DNA from: Chitinophagaceae bacterium
Lineage (GTDB): Bacteria; Bacteroidota; Bacteroidia; Chitinophagales; Chitinophagaceae
NCBI GenBank assembly: GCA_020403425.1
Contig: JADBXR010000002.1
Span: 124,001-188,000, forward strand
Reading direction: 5' to 3'
Length of the DNA stretch: 64,000 nt
The first letter of the stretch is position 1. Every line of letters starts with the position of its first letter. The position numbers and the translations under genes were made by a program. Below the pieces are notes generated by a model, which was not told the origin of the DNA, did not search any database, and was given only the letters and a program-made list of their open reading frames with translations. This document shows positions 1-8,983 of the stretch, one piece after another.

Positions 1-1605
1 GACAGCCTCTTTATCATCAACAACTTCGCCAGGCAGTTCTTTACCAATGCCCTGTTCAATACGGAGGATGGGAAAGCCATCGCACTCTCCTACCTGCACG
101 AACGAGGCTTCCGGAACGAAACGATCGAAAAGTTCCAGATCGGCTATAACCCCGATTCGCGGGATGGGCTGACCAGGGCACTGCTCTCGAACCAGTTCAA
201 CAAAGAACTGCTTCCCAAAACGGGACTGGTATCGGTACGTAATGGCGATGAACTGGTGGACAATTATCGCGGACGTATCATCTTCCCTATCCATAACCAT
301 ACGGGTAAGATCATAGGTTTTGGCGCCCGCGTCATCGGCAAAAGCGACCGCGGCCCCAAATACATCAACACTCCCGAGAACGAGGTATATAGCAAAAGCA
401 AGATCCTCTATGGAATGTACCAGGCCAGGATGGCCATTGACAAGGCCGATGAATGCCTGCTGGTAGAAGGGTATACCGATGTGGTAAGCCTGCACCAGGC
501 CGGTATCGAGAACGTAGTGGCCAGTGGCGGTACGTCATTAACAACCGAACAACTGCGGCTGATCAGAAAATATACCAACAACCTCACCATCGTGTACGAT
601 GGTGATAAGGCCGGCGTGAAAGCTGCCTTGCGGGGACTGGATATGGCACTGGAAGAAGGCCTGAATGTGAGACTGGTGCTGATACCCGACAACGAGGACC
701 CGGATAGTTATGTGAACAAAGTTGGCGCCGCAGCATTCAACGAGTTCGTGGCCACTTCCAAAAAGGACTTCATCATTTTTCAGCTGGAAGTGATGCTGCA
801 GGAAGCAGGCAGCGACGTGAGCCGGAAAAGTTCCGTGGTGAACCAGATAGCCGAAACCCTGAGCCGCATCAGCAAAGCCGAGGATTTTACCCGGCAGCAG
901 GATTATATACGCCAATGCGCTTCACTGCTGAAGATCGATGAAACGGGACTGACCAACCTCGTCAACAAATACAAACGCGACAAGATCACCAAGGAGGAAA
1001 AAAAGCTGTCGCAGGACGAGGCCAATTTCCTGATGCAGGAAGCCGCCGCACAACCTGAGGATGTACTGGACGATACCACCCTGCTCTTTAACCAGGATGA
1101 AGCCTATGAGCGCAACATACTCCGCGTATTGCTCGAATACGGCCTGCGCACCTGGGATGAACAGCGTAGTATGGCCGACTATATTTTTGAAGAGCTGGAA
1201 CAGTTCCATTTCGACAACCCCGAACTGGAAAAACTGTACGAAGAATACAAAAGCTGGTATGCCCGCGGACTGGAGCCTACCACCAAGACCCTGCTGTACC
1301 ACGAGAACGAAACGATCCGCAACCTCGTGATCAGTATCAGTGTAACCCCACATGAGCTAAGCCAGAAATGGGATGAAGTGATGGAAAGCATGAATATCGT
1401 AAATCGCGATACCAGCATGCAGGACGTACTGATGAGCGTGAACTACTTCAAACTCCGCAAGATCAAAAGAATGATCGAAGAGAACCAGCGCGATATTGAA
1501 AAAGCCTCCTACGAGGATTTCAAACTGTTGCATGAAGTGCACAAACACCTGAAGGAAGTGGAGAAGGAACTGACCCGTCAGTTGGGCACGGTCATCATCA
1601 AATAA
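1..1605 (+). CDS. dnaG: DNA primase DnaG, C-terminal part (5' end outside window)
   Basis: The reading frame is open from base 1, so this is a truncated gene of 534 visible codons. Internal GTG/ATG codons are not the true start. It makes the RNA primers for replication at the fork. The visible part begins in the catalytic core, with the GYNPD region, and continues into the TOPRIM domain. The metal-binding residues are visible there: the glutamate of LVEGYTDVVSLHQAG and the aspartates of VYDGDKAG. A helical C-terminal region of about 200 residues follows and should bind the DnaB helicase. The N-terminal zinc ribbon lies upstream of the window. It converges with the CYTH gene 20 bp downstream and no clear terminator separates them. 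Confidence 0.95.
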   Translation, partial: DSLFIINNFARQFFTNALFNTEDGKAIALSYLHERGFRNETIEKFQIGYNPDSRDGLTRALLSNQFNKELLPKTGLVSVRNGDELVDNYRGRIIFPIHNHTGKIIGFGARVIGKSDRGPKYINTPENEVYSKSKILYGMYQARMAIDKADECLLVEGYTDVVSLHQAGIENVVASGGTSLTTEQLRLIRKYTNNLTIVYDGDKAGVKAALRGLDMALEEGLNVRLVLIPDNEDPDSYVNKVGAAAFNEFVATSKKDFIIFQLEVMLQEAGSDVSRKSSVVNQIAETLSRISKAEDFTRQQDYIRQCASLLKIDETGLTNLVNKYKRDKITKEEKKLSQDEANFLMQEAAAQPEDVLDDTTLLFNQDEAYERNILRVLLEYGLRTWDEQRSMADYIFEELEQFHFDNPELEKLYEEYKSWYARGLEPTTKTLLYHENETIRNLVISISVTPHELSQKWDEVMESMNIVNRDTSMQDVLMSVNYFKLRKIKRMIEENQRDIEKASYEDFKLLHEVHKHLKEVEKELTRQLGTVIIK

Positions 1606-1625
1606 GCCCTGCCCCGCATCTTTTT

Positions 1626-2144
1626 TTACAAAGCAAGTAACATATCGCTGTAACTGTGATGGACCAGGTCGGCATCTGCAATGCTGAAAGCCTCCATATA
1701 ATACCTGCACTGCCCCTGCAGATCTTCTACTGTTTTAGAAGGATCTGCCAGATTACCCGCTTCGATCTCTACAAAAGAACCCAGGCCCGGCACTTCATCC
1801 AGGTGAAATTTCACATTGTCTATGTAGAATATCTTCCGGTACTTATCCACCACCACTTTAACGCCCAATGCTTTTGACAGCACGGCTTCGGTGGCGACAC
1901 CATCCGTTATTTTACTGAGAGAAAAATCAGATTGTTTCGGTCCCTCCTGGTTGGGCCGCTGGTAATAGATCAGGCTATTCTCAATATTACCCTGACGCAG
2001 CTTGAGCCTGCCGGCAGGAACCTGGAAATACGTGTCCTTCTGATGATCGAGACCCACGTAACGGGCGCCGTTCGAAAGCAAAAATGCTTCCACTTTTTCA
2101 GGGTGAAAGCATCTTGCCTTAATTTCTATGTTGATATGGTTCAT
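1626..2144 (-). CDS. CYTH domain protein (class IV adenylate cyclase / ThTPase-like)
   Basis: 172 residues. The N-terminal NIEIKAR is the ExExK signature of the CYTH superfamily, which binds triphosphate substrates inside a beta-barrel tunnel with metal ions. Charged residues expected to line the tunnel follow (DTYF, LKLRQG, YYQRP, and E-E near FVEIEAG). Members are adenylate cyclases, thiamine triphosphatases or inorganic triphosphatases; the sequence does not decide which. Its start codon touches the stop codon of the upstream YdeI-like gene at 2144, so the two are probably translated from one message. No signal peptide, hence cytoplasmic. Confidence 0.8.
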   Translation of the reverse strand: MNHINIEIKARCFHPEKVEAFLLSNGARYVGLDHQKDTYFQVPAGRLKLRQGNIENSLIYYQRPNQEGPKQSDFSLSKITDGVATEAVLSKALGVKVVVDKYRKIFYIDNVKFHLDEVPGLGSFVEIEAGNLADPSKTVEDLQGQCRYYMEAFSIADADLVHHSYSDMLLAL

Positions 2145-2809
2145 TATTTCTCCGAAGGGTTCTTTTTACCGGCCAGTAATTTTTCCAGTGCTGTTTCCAG
2201 ACGGCGTTTGCGCGTCTCTTCCTTTTTGGCACCTTCGATCCAGGTCACGTATTCTTTCTGGTTGGTGAAAGACAGAGAACTGAAGAACTCCTGGGCCTCC
2301 TTATGTTTGGTGAACAGCTTACCCAGTTCGACCGGAGGCACTACCAGCCTTTTCTCAAAATCGATCCCGTTCAGTTCACTGCTTTTGATCTCAGAGAAAG
2401 CGCGGGTACGGTTGGGGATCTTATCCAGTTTCTTAAAACGCATGGCGCTCCAAACATGGTCCAGTGCCACCTGGCGTACACATTCGTACCCGTGCTGCGT
2501 CAGGAACTCCCAGCTGCAATCACGGTTCAGGTCGCTCACGATCTTGCTGGTGGTCTTGGGATAGGCCACCCAAAGTTTGGTATCCTCATGCAAAGCCGGG
2601 AAAACCTCTTTCAGAACATTATTCAACTGATTCTGACTCAATGCGAAAACCAGTGCGAAGTCAACTTTTTTGCTCTTCAGTAAAGGGGTAACATTCTTGG
2701 CGTAAGTGAGTTTGGCAAACTGTTTCTCTATCGCGGAGGGAAGGCCCTGGATCAGCAGGTTCTTTTCATCCTTTAACTGTAATTTCTCGAACAAGGTCTG
2801 GTTTGACAT
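2144..2809 (-). CDS. YdeI/OmpD-associated family protein
   Basis: 221 residues from the ATG at 2809 (MSNQTLFEKL). The frame stays open upstream to 2932, but a -7 box (TAACTTTG on the minus strand, 2846-2853) lies inside that extension, and the extra 41 residues look like translated leader, so the downstream ATG is preferred. The protein resembles the YdeI/DUF1801-like family, with a C-terminal block rich in Lys, Glu and Arg (WIEGAKKEETRKRRLETALEKL) that is typical of these proteins. Family members have been linked to bacteriocin protection, but the molecular function is not established. Cytoplasmic; immediately upstream of the CYTH gene. Confidence 0.7.
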   Translation of the reverse strand: MSNQTLFEKLQLKDEKNLLIQGLPSAIEKQFAKLTYAKNVTPLLKSKKVDFALVFALSQNQLNNVLKEVFPALHEDTKLWVAYPKTTSKIVSDLNRDCSWEFLTQHGYECVRQVALDHVWSAMRFKKLDKIPNRTRAFSEIKSSELNGIDFEKRLVVPPVELGKLFTKHKEAQEFFSSLSFTNQKEYVTWIEGAKKEETRKRRLETALEKLLAGKKNPSEK

Positions 2810-2845
2810 GCCTAAAACAGAATTTAGGTGATGTAATAAGGAGGG

Positions 2846-2853
2846 CAAAGTTA
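2846..2853 (-). promoter_or_regulatory. -7 promoter element of the YdeI-like/CYTH pair
   Basis: Minus-strand TAACTTTG matches the Bacteroidota -7 consensus TAnnTTTG and lies about 37 nt upstream of the preferred ATG at 2809. No clear TTTG was seen at the -33 position. Confidence 0.45.
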
Positions 2854-2971
2854 AAAAAATGTTACCAGAACTCTTGCAGAAATCCTGCCCATTTTGCTCC
2901 TTCAGCGTTAAAATTCCAGCAAAACCGGCCATTTACGAGGTAGTATATGTCTTTTTCTTAATAGATCAGGC

Positions 2972-3778
2972 TTATTTTCCGGGCATCTCTTCAATGATCC
3001 GGCGCAGGTTCGCCATCCTTTCCTCGTCTACCGGATGGGTGCTCAGGAGTTCGGGTTGCCGGCCACTACCCTTCAGATAGCGCATCCGCTCCCAGAAAAC
3101 GATGGCCTCCCCGGGCTGGTAACCTGCCAGGGAACAGAGTACCGCTCCCAACCGATCCGCAGCTTTTTCATCTGCCACACTGAAGCCACGGATCACCCCC
3201 ACATAATCGCCATTACCATAGGCCATCCTGAAAAAGTCACGGGTTTCGGTGGGTTTGGCCGATAACGCGGCCTGCAGGGACTTTCCTCCCAGGAATTCCT
3301 TTAGGATCTGTTTCATCCTGGCATCGCCGTGTTTGAGCAATACATGGGCCATCTCATGCGCCAGCACCGCAGCCAGTGAGCCATCGCTCTGGGTAACACG
3401 CACCAATGCGTCGTATACGGCGATCTTTCCGCCGGGTAAACACCAGGCATCGACCTTCTTTTGTTGGAATAGATGTACTTCCCAGGTGAATTCCTCCAGT
3501 TCCTTCATGGCTTTGGGATCACTGTATCGTTGATGGATGGCCCGGATCAGGTCTGCACTCACCCGGTTCACGGTCTCCACTTCAGCATGCTGACCTGCCT
3601 CCCAAGCCGTATGGGTGGTCTTGAACTCGCGGTAAATAGATTCTGAAACGGATAAGATCGTGGGATCCGTACCTTTTTGCCGGTAGTTGGGGGTAGATAC
3701 GGTATCCGTTCCGGTCAGGGTCAGACCAGCCAAACAGGAACCGATCAGCAAAAGGGGCATTCGGATAATTGGATTCAT
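2972..3778 (-). CDS. M48 family zinc metalloprotease, exported
   Basis: 268 residues with an N-terminal hydrophobic signal segment (MNPIIRMPLLLIGSCLAGL). The zinc site is HEMAH (HExxH), with the third ligand in the downstream EKAADRLG helix. The family degrades misfolded envelope proteins (BepA/LoiP-like) or is of the Oma1 type. The stretch GSC in the signal could act as a lipobox, which would make it a periplasmic lipoprotein. A second M48 paralogue lies 39 bp upstream on the same strand and shares blocks such as DAWCLPGGK/NAWCMPGGK and the C-terminal STHPVDEERM/SSHPSDEDRI, so the pair looks like a tandem duplication. Confidence 0.9.
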   Translation of the reverse strand: MNPIIRMPLLLIGSCLAGLTLTGTDTVSTPNYRQKGTDPTILSVSESIYREFKTTHTAWEAGQHAEVETVNRVSADLIRAIHQRYSDPKAMKELEEFTWEVHLFQQKKVDAWCLPGGKIAVYDALVRVTQSDGSLAAVLAHEMAHVLLKHGDARMKQILKEFLGGKSLQAALSAKPTETRDFFRMAYGNGDYVGVIRGFSVADEKAADRLGAVLCSLAGYQPGEAIVFWERMRYLKGSGRQPELLSTHPVDEERMANLRRIIEEMPGK

Positions 3779-3779
3779 A

Positions 3780-3822
3780 AAATAAGACCCTGCCGGTATT
3801 CCGGAACCGGGTCTGGCTTATT
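3780..3822 (-). terminator. Possible terminator between the two M48 genes
   Basis: On the minus strand, arms containing GACCC and GGGTC, flanked by AATAA and TTATT, enclose a further CCGG/CCGG pair and are followed by TTTT. The stem is interrupted and overlaps the stop codon at 3818-3820, so termination is probably partial. Confidence 0.35.
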
Positions 3823-4618
3823 GTGGACGGTAATATTGCAAAGCTTCCGGCATCACTTCGCTCACTTTCCTGATCCGGTCCTCATCACTGGGGTGACTGC
3901 TCAGGAAAGCAGGCGGTTTCTGTCCATCACCTACGGCCGCCATCCGGGTCCAGAAAGCCACAGCCTGTCTGGGATCGTACCCGGCCGCTGCGGCAAAGAT
4001 CAACCCATAATGATCGGCTTCCAGTTCCTGCTTCCGCGAATTGGGCAACAAAGCGCCATATTGGGCGCCCAGACCATACACCTGACTGAAGAGGTTCGTG
4101 GTCCTGGTATCTGTACCCAATGCCACACTACCCAAAGCGCCAATACCCTGTGCCGCCATTTGCTGGCTCATCCGCTCCTTGCCATGCCCGAGTATCGCAT
4201 GGGCTATCTCATGTCCCATCACGATGGCCAGGGCGGTCTCGTTCTGCGTTACTGGCAAGAGGCCCGTATAACATACCACTTTACCACCGGGCATACACCA
4301 GGCGTTGACTTCCTTGCTTTCCACCAGGTTGAACTCCCAGTCGTATCCATTCAGGGCGTTGGGCAGCCCTTTCTGTGCGTAATAGGTTTTCAGCGCCAAT
4401 GACACGCGGCTTCCTACCCGTTTCACCATTTCAGCATCTTTGTTGCCGGCAGGCACCAGTTTATTGGCAGAAAGGAACTGTTTGTACTGGCTCAGGGCAA
4501 GCGTTTGCAGTTCAGAATCAGACACAAGGCTTAACTGCTTCCGGCCGGTAATGGTATTGGTAACGCAGGCTGTAAAAATGATACAAATGGCTAATACACT
4601 AACACTGACGCGTTTCAT
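3818..4618 (-). CDS. M48 family zinc metalloprotease lipoprotein
   Basis: 266 residues. The N-terminus MKRVSVSVLAICIIFTACV carries a lipobox (FTAC), so a periplasmic membrane-anchored lipoprotein is expected. The zinc motif is HEIAHAILGH, with the third ligand in ELEADHYG. The C-terminal FLSSHPSDEDRI block is typical of the BepA/LoiP group of envelope quality-control proteases. It lies 39 bp upstream of the paralogue at 2972-3778 and is probably co-transcribed with it. It has a longer region between the HExxH and ExxxD motifs than the neighbour (GAQYGALLPNSRK), a usual feature of this subgroup. Confidence 0.92.
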   Translation of the reverse strand: MKRVSVSVLAICIIFTACVTNTITGRKQLSLVSDSELQTLALSQYKQFLSANKLVPAGNKDAEMVKRVGSRVSLALKTYYAQKGLPNALNGYDWEFNLVESKEVNAWCMPGGKVVCYTGLLPVTQNETALAIVMGHEIAHAILGHGKERMSQQMAAQGIGALGSVALGTDTRTTNLFSQVYGLGAQYGALLPNSRKQELEADHYGLIFAAAAGYDPRQAVAFWTRMAAVGDGQKPPAFLSSHPSDEDRIRKVSEVMPEALQYYRPQ

Positions 4619-4732
4619 AGAATCTTTCTTTTATCGATCTAAAATATCCGGATGCTCTGCCAACGGCAAAGCATTTTTCTCAGGCGGGGGGCCTGCAGTT
4701 AGTTCAGTGTAAAACTAGGGAAATACCTGCAA

Positions 4733-5389
4733 CTATCCGTTATCCTGGTTACGTTGTCTGCGCCTGTCGCGATGCTTCAGGATGGGGATCTTGCTTTCAG
4801 TGCCCTTGAGTATGCGACCGATGTTCTTCTGGTGGGTAAGCACCACCATCAGGGCCACCAGCACCGCGAAAATGCGGTACAGGGTCTCTTTTTCATTGAA
4901 TATGAAGAGAATGAATACCATGAATGCCACACCGGCCAGAATAGAACTGAGCGACACGAACCTTGTCAGGTACAATACCAGCAGGAATACCGCGATACAG
5001 CAAACAGCCACCAGCGGCTGTATGGCCACAGCCATACCCAATAGGGTTGCCACGCCTTTTCCGCCTTTAAAACCGGCCCAGAGTGGAAAGATATGCCCGA
5101 TCACAGCAGCCAGTCCCAACCCGATCATCAGATTGGTGCGATGCAGTTCGTTGGTCAGGTAATCAGGTAAGAAGATATACAGCGAAGTGGCGATCACTCC
5201 TTTCAGGATATCGACCATCATCACAATGGTTCCCCATTTGGAACCCAGCACTCTGAAGGTATTGGTGGCTCCGGCATTGCCGCTGCCATAATCGCGGATA
5301 TCGATACCGAACCTGGACTTACTGACCCACACAGCGGTGGGGACCGATCCGATACAATAAGCTAAAACAATGAGCAACAATTCGTTCAT
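4733..5389 (-). CDS. plsY: Glycerol-3-phosphate acyltransferase PlsY
   Basis: 218 residues, about the usual PlsY length plus a basic C-terminal tail (RDRRRQRNQ). It transfers the acyl group from acyl phosphate to glycerol-3-phosphate, the first step of phospholipid synthesis, in the inner membrane. Several membrane segments are visible, and the diagnostic motifs are present: GSVPTAVW near the N-terminus, YGSGNAGATNTFRVLG, and FKGGKGVATLLG. The gene follows prmA on the same strand with a 76-nt gap that holds its own -7 box. Confidence 0.95.
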   Translation of the reverse strand: MNELLLIVLAYCIGSVPTAVWVSKSRFGIDIRDYGSGNAGATNTFRVLGSKWGTIVMMVDILKGVIATSLYIFLPDYLTNELHRTNLMIGLGLAAVIGHIFPLWAGFKGGKGVATLLGMAVAIQPLVAVCCIAVFLLVLYLTRFVSLSSILAGVAFMVFILFIFNEKETLYRIFAVLVALMVVLTHQKNIGRILKGTESKIPILKHRDRRRQRNQDNG

Positions 5390-5413
5390 TGGGTGGTTGA
5401 AGTTTGGGGGTAC

Positions 5414-5421
5414 AAAGATAA
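5414..5421 (-). promoter_or_regulatory. -7 promoter element of plsY
   Basis: Minus-strand TATCTTTG is a perfect TAnnTTTG box, 24 nt before the plsY ATG. No TTTG is evident at the -33 position. Confidence 0.5.
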
Positions 5422-5465
5422 CGAAAATGAAGATAATGATTTTTTAACATCGAAAATCATCCCAC

Positions 5466-6278
5466 TTACCTCGAAAACCACAAAGCGATCCAGCCATTCC
5501 GTTCAGTGGTTTTTCGGTAGGTCAGTCCCAACCCGACGAAAGTCTCCCGGATGATCCCCTCATCCTCCACCAGCAGCCCGCTTAACAATAACTGACCTCC
5601 TGCGACCAATGCCGCCACCAGTTCCTTACTGTATTCCAAAATGATATTCCGGTTGATATTGGCCAGGACGATATCAAATTGCTGATCTAGTTTTAAGGAA
5701 TCAACTTTTTGAATATCAATGACTTTACAATTATTAACTAAAATATTTTCAGAAGTATTCTCAATACACCAGTCATCATTATCCACAGCCAATACTGCAG
5801 CAGCACCCAGTTGTTCTGCCAGGATAGCGAGGATGCCCGTGCCTGTTCCGAAATCAAAAACCCGTTTACCGGTAAAATCCAGTTCCTGCATCAGTTTCAT
5901 CACCTGCCAGGTGGTGGCATGGTGCCCGGTGCCGAAGCTCATCTTAGGGGTGATCACGATCTCGTGTGCCACACCGGCAAAAGGCGGGTGAAAAGATGCC
6001 CGGATACCTACAAAATCGTCTACACGGACCGGTTCAAAGTTCGACTCCCAGAGCTGATTCCAATTTTGCTTGCTAATTATTGATTTAGAATAACTTAAAT
6101 TATATTTATTCAATAAATTATTCAATTCTATTTCCACATAATTCTCTTCTGGTACATAGGCTTTCAGCTGTTCGGCCGATTCTTCAAAGCCATCGTAACC
6201 CATTTCTGACAACTCGGCCACCAGCAATTCCTGCAGGGCTGTTTCCGCCGGTATACAGATCTCGTAATAATTGTTCAT
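5466..6278 (-). CDS. prmA: Ribosomal protein L11 methyltransferase PrmA
   Basis: 270 residues. It trimethylates ribosomal protein L11 using S-adenosylmethionine. The N-terminal substrate-binding region precedes the methyltransferase fold. PKMSFGTGHHATTWQ is the PrmA-specific block and VFDFGTGTGILAILAEQLGA the SAM-binding motif I, with the acidic residue at AVDNDDWC and the NPPY-like loop represented by LANINRN. Part of the coding sequence (5700-5760 and 6080-6130) is more AT-rich than its neighbours. It lies downstream of pnp, separated by a strong terminator. Confidence 0.95.
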   Translation of the reverse strand: MNNYYEICIPAETALQELLVAELSEMGYDGFEESAEQLKAYVPEENYVEIELNNLLNKYNLSYSKSIISKQNWNQLWESNFEPVRVDDFVGIRASFHPPFAGVAHEIVITPKMSFGTGHHATTWQVMKLMQELDFTGKRVFDFGTGTGILAILAEQLGAAAVLAVDNDDWCIENTSENILVNNCKVIDIQKVDSLKLDQQFDIVLANINRNIILEYSKELVAALVAGGQLLLSGLLVEDEGIIRETFVGLGLTYRKTTERNGWIALWFSR

Positions 6279-6292
6279 GTGTTATACAGGTA

Positions 6293-6328
6293 TTTAAAAC
6301 AAATGACCCCGGTAAACCGGGGTCATTT
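6293..6328 (-). terminator. Rho-independent terminator of rpsO-pnp
   Basis: Perfect 12-bp stem (AAATGACCCCGG / CCGGGGTCATTT, 6301-6328) with a 4-nt loop, 8 bp after the pnp stop codon. On the minus strand it is followed by a T-rich tract (TTTGTTTT). Confidence 0.88.
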
Positions 6329-6335
6329 GGATCAT

Positions 6336-8492
6336 TTATGCTTCGGCATTTTCTGCCCCGTCCTTCGGCTTATGCTCAGGCTTAGGCATCAATACTTTGC
6401 GACTTAACTTGAATTTGCCGGTCTTGGGATCCACACCTACCAGCTTCACTTTCACCATATCCCCTTCTTTGAAGAGACCTTCCATGCTTTCCAGGCGCTT
6501 CCAGCTGATCTCGCTGATGTGCAGCAGCCCTTGTTTACCAGGCATGAACTCAATAAAGGCACCGAATTCCTTGATACCTTTCACAGGTCCTTCGTACACA
6601 TCGCCCACTTCGGGAGTAGCGGTAATGCCCTTGATCCAGCTTACAGCCTTATCCAGGCTATCTTTGGAGGCAGAGAAGATACTTACTTCACCGGTATTGC
6701 CCACTTCCTCGATATTGACAGTAGCGCCTGTTTCGCGCTGGATCTCCTGGATCACTTTACCACCCGGTCCGATCACCGCACCAATGAATTCCTTGTCGAT
6801 GATCAGTTTGATCATACGTGGTGCATGTGGTTTCACTTCCGGACGTGGTGCAGGCATACACTCATACATGGCATCCAGGATGTGTAAACGTCCCTTTCTT
6901 GCCTGTTCCAGTGCTTCCATCATCACTTCCATGCTCAGGCCATCCACTTTGATGTCCATCTGCACGCCACAGATACCATCGCGGGTACCGGTAACTTTGA
7001 AGTCCATATCACCCAGGTGGTCTTCATCACCCAGGATATCGGTCAGGATTGCGTATTTACCATCTTCGCGGGTAACCAATCCCATGGCAACACCACTTAC
7101 GTGTTTCGGAACGGGTACACCTGCATCCATCAGCGCCAGCGAACCGGCACAAACGGTGGCCATAGATGAGGAACCATTACTTTCCAGGATATCACTTACC
7201 ACGCGAACGGTGTAAGCGTAGGTACTTGTATCGGGCATCATCTGTTTCAGGCTGCGCATGGCCAGGTTACCATGTCCTACTTCCCGGCGGCCTACGCCAC
7301 GCATCATCTTTACCTCGCCGGTTGAGAAAGGAGGGAAATTATAGTGCAACAGGAACTTGGTATACTCTGATTTTGCAGCAGACTCTACCAGCAGTTCATC
7401 TAATTTAGTACCGAAGGTAACCGTTGTAAGTGATTGAGTCTCACCTCTTGTAAACAAGGCTGATCCGTGTGGGGTTGGCAGGGGTTCTACTTCCATGGCC
7501 AAAGGACGCACTTCATCGAGTTTACGTCCGTCGAGGCGGATCCGGTCATCGATCATCATGTTCCTTACCACTTCCCATTTCAGGTCTTCGTAGTATTTCT
7601 TGGCCAGTTTCTTCTGCAGATCGGTCGCTTCCTCACCCAGGCTGGCGATCAGTTCGTCTTTCAGTGCGCTGTAAGCCTCACTGCGCTCGCTCTTGGAAGA
7701 GCCTCTTTTTGATATTTCGTAAACCCTGTCCTTGGCAAAAGCGATCACTTGTTGCTGAATGGCTTCGTCCTGTTCGGGTTTTTTGTAGTCGCGCTTGGTG
7801 GTAACGCCTTTTTTGGCACGCAACTCTTCCTGGGCCTTGATCTGGATACGGATGGCATCGTGAGCGATCTGAAGGGCTTTTACCAGGTCGGCTTCGGCAC
7901 ATTCCTTGGCTTCACCTTCCACCATCATCAGGTTCTTTTCGGTAGCGGCGATCAGGAACTCCAGTTCGCTCTCTTTCAGCTGGCTACGGGTAGGATTGAT
8001 GATGTATTTGCCGCCGATACGGCCGATCCTTACTTCACTGATGATCTCTTTGATAGGAATATCTGAAACGGCCAGGGCAGCAGAAGCGGCCAGACAGGCC
8101 AGTGAATCAGGCATGACTTCCTCATCGCTGGAGATCAGGCTTACCAGCACCTGAACATCGCAGAGATAATCTTCGGGGAACAGGGGACGCAAAGCACGGT
8201 CTATTAGACGGCTGGTCAGGATCTCATAATCGTTCAAACGGGCTTCTCTCTTGAAGAAAGAGCCGGGGATACGACCTGCAGAGGCAAATTTTTCTTGATA
8301 ATCAACGCTTAAAGGGAAGAAATCCTGCCCTTCTTTGGGTTCTTTATTGGCGACAACGGTAGCCAGCAAAACACAGTTTCCCTGGCGGACAGTAACGGCT
8401 CCATCAGCCTGGCGGGCTAATTTTCCGGTTTCAATGAAAACCTCGCGGCCGTCACCTAAGTCGAAACGTACACTAATTGGTTGTGATAACAT
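6336..8492 (-). CDS. pnp: Polyribonucleotide nucleotidyltransferase (PNPase)
   Basis: 718 residues from the ATG at 8492 (MLSQPISVRFDLGDGREV), where homologous PNPases begin; the frame is open to an in-frame ATG at 8522. Phosphorolytic 3'-5' exoribonuclease of the degradosome. Order: first RNase PH domain (FFPLSVDYQEKFASAGRIPG), helical linker, second RNase PH domain (GEVKMMRGVGRREVGHGNLA, DILGDEDHLGDMDFKV), KH domain with IGPGGKVIQ, and a C-terminal S1 domain (VGDVYEGPVKGIKEFGAFIEF, GLLHISEIS). It follows rpsO in the order conserved in many bacteria. A hairpin in the spacer between them may serve autoregulation. Confidence 0.97.
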   Translation of the reverse strand: MLSQPISVRFDLGDGREVFIETGKLARQADGAVTVRQGNCVLLATVVANKEPKEGQDFFPLSVDYQEKFASAGRIPGSFFKREARLNDYEILTSRLIDRALRPLFPEDYLCDVQVLVSLISSDEEVMPDSLACLAASAALAVSDIPIKEIISEVRIGRIGGKYIINPTRSQLKESELEFLIAATEKNLMMVEGEAKECAEADLVKALQIAHDAIRIQIKAQEELRAKKGVTTKRDYKKPEQDEAIQQQVIAFAKDRVYEISKRGSSKSERSEAYSALKDELIASLGEEATDLQKKLAKKYYEDLKWEVVRNMMIDDRIRLDGRKLDEVRPLAMEVEPLPTPHGSALFTRGETQSLTTVTFGTKLDELLVESAAKSEYTKFLLHYNFPPFSTGEVKMMRGVGRREVGHGNLAMRSLKQMMPDTSTYAYTVRVVSDILESNGSSSMATVCAGSLALMDAGVPVPKHVSGVAMGLVTREDGKYAILTDILGDEDHLGDMDFKVTGTRDGICGVQMDIKVDGLSMEVMMEALEQARKGRLHILDAMYECMPAPRPEVKPHAPRMIKLIIDKEFIGAVIGPGGKVIQEIQRETGATVNIEEVGNTGEVSIFSASKDSLDKAVSWIKGITATPEVGDVYEGPVKGIKEFGAFIEFMPGKQGLLHISEISWKRLESMEGLFKEGDMVKVKLVGVDPKTGKFKLSRKVLMPKPEHKPKDGAENAEA

Positions 8493-8600
8493 ATTCTGAA
8501 TTTGTAATTCGGGAAGCAGCATGGCACGGATAGCACCGGCTACCTTCAGCCTTTTCCCGGTTAATGGAATGGCGAAGCGGACAGGTATGAACAGAAATGA

Positions 8601-8637
8601 CTATTCCCAACCGCTTAGAACCGCCAGTTGGGAATAG
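8601..8637 (-). promoter_or_regulatory. Stem-loop in the rpsO-pnp spacer
   Basis: Perfect 11-bp inverted repeat (CTATTCCCAAC / GTTGGGAATAG) with a 15-nt loop and no U-tract on the minus strand, so it is not a typical terminator. It sits between the rpsO stop and the pnp start, the place where E. coli has the RNase III-cleaved hairpin used for PNPase autoregulation. A similar processing role here is inference. Confidence 0.6.
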
Positions 8638-8656
8638 CATCTGTCATAGCTGACAA

Positions 8657-8929
8657 TTATTTTCTCAGGCCTAATTTTTCGATCAACGCACGGTAACCCT
8701 GCAGGTTGTGCTTTTGCATGTAAGCGAGTAAACGTTTGCGTTTACCTACCAACTGCATCAATCCGCGCTGGGTGGAATGATCGTGTTTGTTGGCTTGTAA
8801 GTGGCTGGAAATCTGTGAAATACGCTCGGTCAATAAGGCAATCTGTCCTTCGATCGAACCTGTGTTGGCGGCGTTGCCACCGAATTCAGCAAAAATGCTT
8901 GCTTTCTTTTCTGTTGTTAAATAAGGCAT
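8657..8929 (-). CDS. rpsO: 30S ribosomal protein S15
   Basis: 90 residues, the usual S15 length. It binds 16S rRNA in the central domain (platform) of the small subunit. Characteristic blocks are visible: TGSIEGQIALLTERISQISSHLQANKHDHSTQRGL and LVGKRKRLLAYMQKHN, and a C-terminal YRALIEKLGLRK. It is the first gene of the rpsO-pnp unit, with a -7 promoter box upstream at 8984-8991. Confidence 0.97.
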   Translation of the reverse strand: MPYLTTEKKASIFAEFGGNAANTGSIEGQIALLTERISQISSHLQANKHDHSTQRGLMQLVGKRKRLLAYMQKHNLQGYRALIEKLGLRK

Positions 8930-8983
8930 CTCAAAATGTTTAAAAGACTCCGGGAATTGTTTCCTCTATTTTTTTATTGCGTG

